DNA of 11,540 nt from JANPBY01 sp031430645 (GTDB taxonomy: Bacteria; Actinomycetota; Actinomycetes; DATJPE01). A program made the translations under genes and the position numbers. Positions 5,995-11,540 of the stretch are shown in pieces. Location of the stretch: positions 1 to 11,540 of the forward strand of contig JANPBY010000048.1 of assembly GCA_031430645.1 (NCBI GenBank). Reading direction: 5' to 3'. Position 1 is the first letter of the stretch. Each line of letters starts with the position of its first letter. A model generated the notes under the pieces. It searched no databases. It had not been told where the DNA came from and saw only the letters and a list, made by a program, of their open reading frames with translations.

Positions 5995-6717
5995 TCATAT
6001 AAGCTGTGCTGAGGGCGGCGTCCGGGCTGCGGCGAGCAGGGCGCCGACGTGTACCTCTGTCGTGTCGACCAGGGGCAGGTCAGTGAGCTCGGCGAGGTCC
6101 AACAACCCGAACTCCGTGCAGGCCAAGAGAACCGCCTCGCAACCAGCAGCGGCTAGGTCAGCGATCACCCGGGCGAAGGTCTGCCGTGAGGCTTCAGCCA
6201 CGGCGCCTCGCACGAGTTCGTCATAGACGATGCGATGCACCTCAGCCCGGTCCTCCGGCGACGGGGTCGACACCTCGAGCCCATGGGCACGTAGCCCGTC
6301 GGAGTAGAACGGCGCCTCCATCGTGTACGCCGTACCGAGCAACCCGACTCCCTTGAAACCGCCTGCGATACAGACCTCGGCCGTAGCGTCGACGAGATGG
6401 ACGAGCGCGACGTCCTCCGGCAGGACCGCTGCCACAGCTTGCGCGACGATATGCATGGTGTTGGCCGCGATGCCGATGACCGCAGCCCCGGACGCCACCA
6501 GGCCTTGAGCCGCCGCCGCCAAGACTGCGCCAGCGGCCTCCCAGTCGCCTGATCGCTGAAGCGGGACCATCTCGGCGAAGTCGATCGAGTGCAGCAGGAC
6601 CACCGGCTGCCGGAAGGCATCAGACAAATCCCGGTCCCTCACCCGCTCATTCAGCAGCCGGTAATAGAGAGCCGTCGACTCCCAGGACATCCCGCCGATG
6701 ATCCCGATCGCTCGCAT
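5995..6717 (-). CDS. Aspartate/glutamate racemase family protein lacking the first catalytic cysteine
   Basis: A 240-residue protein of the cofactor-independent Asp/Glu racemase superfamily, whose members normally use two cysteines to move the alpha proton of an amino acid. The N-terminal signature IGIIGGMSWESTALYYRLLN (residues 4-23) is typical. The second cysteine is present as C200 in LLACTEFGLL. The first site, normally a Cys one or two residues before NT(M/A)H, reads A84-A85-N86-T87-M88-H89, so no thiol is present. The codons are clear GCG GCC. It may therefore be a one-base-type isomerase, decarboxylase-like or non-racemising relative, or be inactive. AAGG lies seven bases before ATG 6717, overlapping the stop of the acyltransferase gene. 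It sits fourth in the minus-strand operon; its connection to glucan synthesis is not evident. Confidence 0.85.
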   Translation of the reverse strand: MRAIGIIGGMSWESTALYYRLLNERVRDRDLSDAFRQPVVLLHSIDFAEMVPLQRSGDWEAAGAVLAAAAQGLVASGAAVIGIAANTMHIVAQAVAAVLPEDVALVHLVDATAEVCIAGGFKGVGLLGTAYTMEAPFYSDGLRAHGLEVSTPSPEDRAEVHRIVYDELVRGAVAEASRQTFARVIADLAAAGCEAVLLACTEFGLLDLAELTDLPLVDTTEVHVGALLAAARTPPSAQLI

Positions 6718-6726
6718 TCCCCGACC

Positions 6727-7485
6727 TTATGCGCGCCCGTGGGCCGCGGCGCGGGCTGTTTTGGCCGCGATGTCGGCGAGGGCGATGCGCTTGGACTCGG
6801 TCGCTGCATAGACCTCGCGACGATCCTTGAGGACCTTGCCGGGGATACCGCCGACGATCGAGTACGGAGGTATGTCCCCGCGCACCACCGTATGTGCCGC
6901 AAGCACGCAGCCCTCCCCTACGATCGATCCCCGGAGCACCGTTGCCTTGGTGCCGATCCAGCAGTCCGGCCCGATCCGGACCGGCGACTTCACGATGCCC
7001 TGGTCCTTGATGGGCACCGTGACGTCTTCGTAGACGTGGTCGAAATCGCAGACATACACCCAGTCCGCGATGATCGTGGTGTCGCCGATCTCGATGTCGA
7101 GGTAGCAGTTCACCGTGTTGTCGCGACCTAGGACCACCTTGTCGCCGACTCGCAGCGTGCCCTCATGTGCACGGAGTCGGTTCTCGTCGCCCAGGTGCAC
7201 CCACCGACCGAGCACAAGCCGGCCATACCCCGGCCGGGCATAGAGCTCGACGCGGCGCCCGATGAAGACGAAGCCCTCGGTGACGATGTGCGGGTTCCGA
7301 AGGCGTAGCAGTAAGAACCGCCAGTACCGCACGAGGTAGAAGCCGGACCACGCCCGGTTGCGGACGACCCATCGCAGGCTGGACCAGGTCAGAAATTGAG
7401 CCTGCCGCGAGTCTCGGGGCGGAAGCCGTCGAACACGTCGGAACACAGGCCGGAGGCTACCCCGGGAGGCAGGTGCCGACGGCAT
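6727..7485 (-). CDS. Left-handed beta-helix (hexapeptide-repeat) acyltransferase, Rv3034c-like
   Basis: A 252-residue acyltransferase of the hexapeptide-repeat family, which moves acetyl or other short acyl groups from acyl-CoA to a sugar hydroxyl and usually acts as a trimer. Residues 1-65 form a basic, partly hydrophobic N-terminal region (FYLVRYWRFLLLRL near 49-62) that could lie on the membrane. Repeats of the hexapeptide type run from about 75 to 208, with VCDFDH carrying the likely catalytic H150, and the classic end loop SIVGGIPGKVLKDR at 209-222. ATG 7485 comes three bases after the upstream methyltransferase stop, so it is translationally coupled. I recall a related acetyltransferase gene, Rv3034c, beside the mycobacterial MGLP genes; MGLP carries acetyl, propionyl, isobutyryl, succinyl and octanoyl esters. 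The acyl group used here cannot be read from the sequence. Confidence 0.85.
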   Translation of the reverse strand: MPSAPASRGSLRPVFRRVRRLPPRDSRQAQFLTWSSLRWVVRNRAWSGFYLVRYWRFLLLRLRNPHIVTEGFVFIGRRVELYARPGYGRLVLGRWVHLGDENRLRAHEGTLRVGDKVVLGRDNTVNCYLDIEIGDTTIIADWVYVCDFDHVYEDVTVPIKDQGIVKSPVRIGPDCWIGTKATVLRGSIVGEGCVLAAHTVVRGDIPPYSIVGGIPGKVLKDRREVYAATESKRIALADIAAKTARAAAHGRA

Positions 7486-7488
7486 TGT

Positions 7489-8421
7489 CTACGGCTTGGT
7501 GCCGGTCACACAGACGTTGTAGAAGAGCTCGTCCGGCACGACCTTGCTCAACACCTTCTCGTCAAGCGCCGAGAGCCGCAGCCAGCCCTGATAGGCGAAC
7601 ATCGCCCAGTTCCAGCCCAGCGAACCCGGCCGGACGGCTGCCTCAAACGTGCGCACCGGCCACCCGAACCACGACGCTGTCAGCTCCTCAGTGACTGTTC
7701 GCACGTCCACCGCCCCGGCGCGCAAGCACAGCCGGGCCAAAGCATCCGGGTCGAAGGTGTGGATGTCGACGACCGCCTCAAGGGCTGCTGCCGCCGATGA
7801 TGCCTCGAGCTCGGCGTCCGTACGGCCGTACCTCTCCCGCAGCGGCCCTACTCGCGTCGCCCGCGTCGCCGCCCACCAGGTCGCCCGTGACAGCTTGCGC
7901 GCGACCCAGTCGCCGCGCTGCGTCGGCTCACCCGCGAAGACAAAGCGACCGCCGGGCTTGAGGACCCGCAGCACCTCGCGCAGCGCCAGCTCGACATCGG
8001 GGATGTGGTGCAGCACCGCGTGCCCGACCACCAGGTCAAAGGTCGCGTCTTCGTAAGGCAGCGCCTCTGCATCCGCGACACGACCCTCGACGGAGAAGCC
8101 CAGCGACTCGGCGTTGCGCTCCGCTGCCGCCACCATCCCCGGGCTGATGTCTGTCACGTGCCCCTCGTCGAGCACCCCCGCCTGCTTGAGGTTGAGGAGA
8201 AAGAAGCCAGTGCCGCACCCGAGCTCGAGGGCGCGGACGTACGGCCACCCGTCAGCGCCCGCGACGTGGATGAACCGCTCGCTCGCGTAGTCGATGCACC
8301 GCTGGTCATAAGAGATCGACCACTTGTCGTCGTAGGTCGAGGCTTCCCAGTCGTGATAGAGCACGTTGGCGAGCTTGGGGTCGTCGTAGGCCGCCCGCAC
8401 TTGCTCGGGTGTCGCTGTCAC
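7489..8421 (-). CDS. Class I SAM-dependent methyltransferase (Rv3038c-like)
   Basis: A 310-residue methyltransferase. The N-terminal signature DPKLANVLYHDWEASTYDDK (residues 14-33) is characteristic of an actinobacterial family to which I believe Rv3038c belongs. Motif I is LELGCGTG (65-72), the acidic ribose-binding residue is D91 in VTDIS, motif II is LPYEDATFDLV (121-131), followed by LHHIPD (137-142) and LRVLKPGGRFVF (151-162). A helical C-terminal extension of about 140 residues may form a substrate cap. The start is GTG 8421, eight bases after the enoyl-CoA hydratase stop; the downstream acyltransferase follows after three bases. The position between an enoyl-CoA hydratase and a sugar acyltransferase matches the mycobacterial order. 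It may provide a second methylation of the glucan, but the substrate is not known. Confidence 0.87.
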   Translation of the reverse strand: MTATPEQVRAAYDDPKLANVLYHDWEASTYDDKWSISYDQRCIDYASERFIHVAGADGWPYVRALELGCGTGFFLLNLKQAGVLDEGHVTDISPGMVAAAERNAESLGFSVEGRVADAEALPYEDATFDLVVGHAVLHHIPDVELALREVLRVLKPGGRFVFAGEPTQRGDWVARKLSRATWWAATRATRVGPLRERYGRTDAELEASSAAAALEAVVDIHTFDPDALARLCLRAGAVDVRTVTEELTASWFGWPVRTFEAAVRPGSLGWNWAMFAYQGWLRLSALDEKVLSKVVPDELFYNVCVTGTKP

Positions 8422-8429
8422 GGGTGGCG

Positions 8430-9209
8430 TCAGCGCCCCACGAAATCGGCCTTGCCCGGCCCGTGCTCGACGAAGGACGCCATGCCCGTCGCACGATCTT
8501 CGGTGGCGAACAAGGCAGTGAACTGCGCGCGTTCGATCGCGAGCCCGGTGTCGAGGTCGACCTCGAGCCCGCGGTCGACGGCCTCCTTCGCGGCTTGGAG
8601 GGCGTACGGCGGTCCGGCGGCGAGCTGTCGGGCCAGCGCCATCGCCTCGGTATAGACGTCGTCGGGGGCGACGACCTTGTCGGCGAGACCGATGCGAAGC
8701 GCTTCTTCGGCACCGACGAAGCGGCCCGTGAAGATCAGCTCCTTGGCCCGGGCCGGTCCCACCAGCCGCGGGAGCCGCTGGGTGCCCCCGGCCCCCGGGA
8801 TGATGCCGAGCAGGATCTCCGGTTGGCCGAGCTTGGCGTTGTCACCGACGATGCGTAGGTCGCAGCACAGGGCGAGCTCGCATCCGCCGCCGAGGGCATA
8901 GCCCGTGACGGCAGCGATGGTCGGTTTGGGAATGCGTGCCACGGCGGTGAACGCCGACTGAAGGGCGACCGAACGATCGACCGCCTCTTGGTAGTCCCAG
9001 CCGACCATCTCCTTGACGTCCGCCCCGGCTGCAAAGACCTTCGGTCCGCCGTAGACCACGACCGCGCGGACGTCCTTGCGGTCGGTCGCCTCGCTGGCCG
9101 CGGCCTTGATCCCGGATTGCACGAGTACCGAAAGCGCGTTCATGGGCGGGCGATCGAGCCGGATCGTGCCGACTCCGTCGGAGATCTCCAGACGTACGTG
9201 CTCATTCAT
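8430..9209 (-). CDS. Enoyl-CoA hydratase/isomerase (crotonase family, EchA17-like)
   Basis: A 259-residue crotonase-fold protein that adds water to trans-2-enoyl-CoA. The oxyanion motif AAGADVKEM is near residues 60-68, and GYALGGGCELALCCD (about 103-117) and GQPEILLGIIPGAGGTQRLP (128-147) carry both catalytic glutamates, E111 and E131, equivalent to E144 and E164 of the rat enzyme. It should therefore be a true hydratase, not merely a fold relative. ATG 9209 gives the usual family length; the frame extends up to 9308 but adds residues unlike the family and would overlap the divergent glgX start. It is the first gene of a five-gene minus-strand operon. The mycobacterial homologue I recall, echA17 (Rv3039c), lies next to the same methyltransferase. 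It may supply or shorten acyl chains for glucan acylation, which is inference. Confidence 0.9.
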   Translation of the reverse strand: MNEHVRLEISDGVGTIRLDRPPMNALSVLVQSGIKAAASEATDRKDVRAVVVYGGPKVFAAGADVKEMVGWDYQEAVDRSVALQSAFTAVARIPKPTIAAVTGYALGGGCELALCCDLRIVGDNAKLGQPEILLGIIPGAGGTQRLPRLVGPARAKELIFTGRFVGAEEALRIGLADKVVAPDDVYTEAMALARQLAAGPPYALQAAKEAVDRGLEVDLDTGLAIERAQFTALFATEDRATGMASFVEHGPGKADFVGR

Positions 9210-9293
9210 CGCTACCGACTCGGTGCTGGCCGTGTTCACGCCGTGCAGCGTAGTCGGCGGGCTGCGGGCACCCGACTCCGGCAGGATGGGCAG

Positions 9294-11471
9294 GTGATTG
9301 AGCACCAAGACGTGTCAGCAGAAGTGCCGGGGTCGGGTGCGGCCCCTGCTCGGCCATGGCCAGGCCGATGGGCTCCGCTGGGAGTCACGGTCGACGATGA
9401 AGGCGTCAATGTCGCCCTGTGGGCCAGCCAGGCCGAACGCGTCGAGATCTGTCTGTTCGATGACGAGGGCGCTGAGGAGCGGATCCCACTCGACGAACAG
9501 ACCTTCCACACCTGGCATGGCTATCTCCCAGGTGTGCGTGCGGGCCAGCGGTACGGCTTCCGGGTCCATGGGCCGTGGAACCCTGCGGCCGGCCAGCGGT
9601 TCAACCCGGCCAAGCTCCTGGCCGACCCGTACGCGCGAGCTGTGGACGGGCGCCTGACCTACGACGCTGCCGTCTTCGGTCACGTCCTTGGCGGGTCGCC
9701 CGACATCCGCGACGACCGCGACTCCGCACCATTCGTCCCCCGATCGGTCGTGGTCCGTGACGACTTCGACTGGGGCGACGACGCAGCCCCCCGCACCGAG
9801 TGGGACGACACGATCATCTACGAGGCCCACGTGCGCGGCCTCACGATGCGGCACCCCGACGTGCCCGAACACCAGCGCGGCACCTACGCGGGCCTCGCCC
9901 ACCCCGCGGTGGTCAACCATCTCGCCTGGTTGGGCGTCACGGCGATCGAGCTGTTGCCGGTTCACCACTTCATCACCGAAGAGCACCTCGCCCGAGAGGG
10001 GCACGTGAACTACTGGGGCTACAACTCCCTCGGCTATTTCGCTCCGGAGGCGGTGTATTCCTCCAGCGGTTCGCTGGGCGGTCAGGTCAACGAGTTCAAG
10101 TCGATGGTCAAGACCCTGCACGCCGCCGGGCTCGAGGTCATCCTCGACGTCGTCTACAACCACACGGCCGAGGGCGGGGCCGGGGGGCCAACACTCGCTT
10201 TTCGGGGCTTAGGGAACGAGTCGTACTACAAGCTCGCCGGCGACCGCCGCGGCTACGCCGACTACACCGGCTGCGGCAACACTCTCGACCTCTCCCACCC
10301 CCACGTGCTCCAGCTCGTCATGGACTCGTTGCGGTATTGGGTCCAGGAGATGCACGTCGACGGCTTCCGCTTCGACCTGGCATCGGCCCTGGCCCGGTCT
10401 CTGCACGACGTCGACATGTTGAGCGGGTTCCTCACCACCATTCAGCAGGATCCCGTGCTGTCACAGGTGAAGCTCATCGCTGAACCCTGGGACGTCGGCG
10501 ACGGCGGTTACCAGGTTGGCGAGTTCCCTCCCCTGTGGTCGGAATGGAACGACCAGTACCGCGACACCGTCCGCGACTTCTGGCGCGGTTCGACGGGCGA
10601 GCTGCGTGGACTCGGCTACCGCCTGTCGGGATCCTCGGATCTCTATGCCGATGACGGCCGACGACCGTTTTCCTCGGTGAACTTCGTCACCGCCCACGAC
10701 GGGTTCACGATGCGCGACCTGGTCACCTACAACGACAAGCACAACGAGGCCAACGGCGAGGACAACCGCGACGGGACCGACAACAACCGCTCGTGGAACC
10801 ACGGGGTCGAGGGCGAGACCGACGACGAGGTCGTTCAGGCCGAGCGCCGCCGAACCCTACGCAGCATGCTGGCGACGCTGTTGCTGTCGACCGGTGTCCC
10901 CATGCTGATGGCCGGGGATGAGATGGGGCGCACCCAGCGCGGCAGCAACAACGCCTACTGCCAGGACAACGAGATCTCCTGGGTCGACTGGTCCCTTGCG
11001 CCGTGGCAGGTCGACTTGCTCGAGTTTGCCCGTCTTGTCCTCGGCATTCGACGGGACAACCCCGCGCTGCGCCACCGCCACTTCTTCGAAGGCCGACCGT
11101 CGACCGAGGGCGGCGCCAAGGACCTGGCCTGGTTCGGCCCGGACGGCTCGGAACTCACAGACGCCGACTGGTGGGAGCCACACGCCCGCGCCCTCGGGAT
11201 GTACGTCGGCGGCGACGGCATCAAGGCACGGACCGCCCGGGGTGAACCCATCACCGGGGCGTCCTTCCTGCTCCTGCTGCACGCGGGCAGCGAACCGATG
11301 GCGTTCCATCTCCCTGGGACGCCTTGGGCCACGGGCTACCGGTCGCTGCTCGACACAGCGCATGAGCAACCGGCGTCGTCCGACCGTACAGACCTCCCCG
11401 GCGAGCTCGTCTGGATGTCCCCGCGCAGCGTCGTACTCCTCGAAGCCCTCGGCCACCCCCGCTGTGTGTGA
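9294..11471 (+). CDS. glgX: Glycogen debranching enzyme GlgX (GH13_11)
   Basis: A 725-residue cytosolic isoamylase-type enzyme that hydrolyses alpha-1,6 branch linkages of phosphorylase-trimmed glycogen. An N-terminal CBM48 domain covers roughly residues 25-120 (LGVTVDDEGVNVALWA start, HGPWNP near 85-95). The GH13 catalytic barrel has all four conserved regions: DVVYNH (285-290), GFRFDLAS with nucleophile D361, LIAEPWD with acid/base E397, and FVTAHDGFT with H468 and D469. The MAGDEMGRTQRGSNNAYCQD stretch and a C-terminal beta domain are typical. Start GTG 9294 has AGGA seven bases upstream; GTG 9312 is an alternative, while the frame above 9294 is antisense to the enoyl-CoA hydratase and was left out. 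It is divergent from that operon with 84 bp between starts. It links the modified-glucan cluster to ordinary glycogen turnover. Confidence 0.95.
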   Translation: MIEHQDVSAEVPGSGAAPARPWPGRWAPLGVTVDDEGVNVALWASQAERVEICLFDDEGAEERIPLDEQTFHTWHGYLPGVRAGQRYGFRVHGPWNPAAGQRFNPAKLLADPYARAVDGRLTYDAAVFGHVLGGSPDIRDDRDSAPFVPRSVVVRDDFDWGDDAAPRTEWDDTIIYEAHVRGLTMRHPDVPEHQRGTYAGLAHPAVVNHLAWLGVTAIELLPVHHFITEEHLAREGHVNYWGYNSLGYFAPEAVYSSSGSLGGQVNEFKSMVKTLHAAGLEVILDVVYNHTAEGGAGGPTLAFRGLGNESYYKLAGDRRGYADYTGCGNTLDLSHPHVLQLVMDSLRYWVQEMHVDGFRFDLASALARSLHDVDMLSGFLTTIQQDPVLSQVKLIAEPWDVGDGGYQVGEFPPLWSEWNDQYRDTVRDFWRGSTGELRGLGYRLSGSSDLYADDGRRPFSSVNFVTAHDGFTMRDLVTYNDKHNEANGEDNRDGTDNNRSWNHGVEGETDDEVVQAERRRTLRSMLATLLLSTGVPMLMAGDEMGRTQRGSNNAYCQDNEISWVDWSLAPWQVDLLEFARLVLGIRRDNPALRHRHFFEGRPSTEGGAKDLAWFGPDGSELTDADWWEPHARALGMYVGGDGIKARTARGEPITGASFLLLLHAGSEPMAFHLPGTPWATGYRSLLDTAHEQPASSDRTDLPGELVWMSPRSVVLLEALGHPRCV

Positions 11472-11516
11472 CGTTGCGTACGCGACACGCGGCGTGTGGG
11501 GTACAAAACGTCACAC
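11466..11516. terminator. Long interrupted hairpin overlapping the glgX stop codon
   Basis: Outer arms GTGTGACGTT (11466-11475) and AACGTCACAC (11507-11516) are a perfect 10-bp inverted repeat. Inside are matched GTAC blocks (11478-11481 and 11501-11504) and an inner stem ACACG-cgg-CGTGT (11485-11497), so nearly the whole 51 bases can fold into one bulged hairpin. The left arm includes the TGA stop of glgX (11469-11471). A transcription terminator is the simplest role. Its symmetry also fits a dispersed palindromic repeat or a protein site. Confidence 0.6.
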
Positions 11517-11540
11517 TCGGCGGGGGTTGCGGGGGAGGGG

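Noticed and set aside
8988..9293. Upstream extension of the glgX reading frame
   Set aside because: It is antisense to the enoyl-CoA hydratase and unlike a GlgX N-terminus. GTG 9294 has AGGA at good spacing.
9315..10163. 282-codon minus-strand frame inside glgX
   Set aside because: Entirely antisense to the CBM48 and catalytic regions of glgX, with no motifs of its own.
1..11540. CRISPR array or defence island
   Set aside because: No regularly spaced repeats and no Cas, nuclease or toxin-antitoxin proteins among the supported genes.

Overview
The window reads as high-GC actinobacterial chromosome: strong G/C third positions, GTG as well as ATG starts, tight operons, long antisense shadow frames, and enzyme families typical of Actinobacteria. 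The genus cannot be fixed from sequence alone. The core gene content resembles, as I remember it, the Mycobacterium tuberculosis locus around Rv3030-Rv3032, Rv3034c, Rv3038c and Rv3039c (echA17), which is tied to methylglucose lipopolysaccharide (MGLP, a polymethylated, acylated alpha-glucan). No database search was possible.

Left end (1-1464): a probable partial minus-strand gene runs off the edge (1-199). A gene-poor stretch rich in small palindromes follows (200-424). Next is a complete tyrosine recombinase on the minus strand (425-1363). The 101-bp divergent spacer (1364-1464) holds an imperfect palindrome and a good promoter-like pair facing right. Sampled sequence here is somewhat less GC-rich than the sugar cluster. 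The recombinase looks like an insertion beside the cluster.

Plus-strand operon (1495-5045): a SAM methyltransferase, a GH57/DUF1957 branching-type enzyme starting at a GTGA overlap, and a GT4 glycogen-synthase-like glucosyltransferase 12 bp further on. This order matches Rv3030-Rv3031-Rv3032. An inverted repeat at 5064-5099 is a likely shared terminator with the converging operon.

Minus-strand operon (read from 9209 down to 5142): enoyl-CoA hydratase, a second SAM methyltransferase, a left-handed beta-helix acyltransferase, an Asp/Glu racemase-family protein lacking the first catalytic cysteine, and an alpha/beta hydrolase. Gaps are 8, 3, 9 and 43 bp. The first three have mycobacterial counterparts near the MGLP genes; the racemase and hydrolase are not part of the locus as I know it.

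Right end (9294-11540): a divergent, complete glgX glycogen debranching enzyme, ending in a long interrupted hairpin that overlaps its stop codon. Together the window joins alpha-glucan elongation, branching and debranching with two methyltransferases and one acyltransferase. I infer that it makes or matures a modified intracellular alpha-glucan, possibly an MGLP-like polymer in a non-mycobacterial actinomycete.
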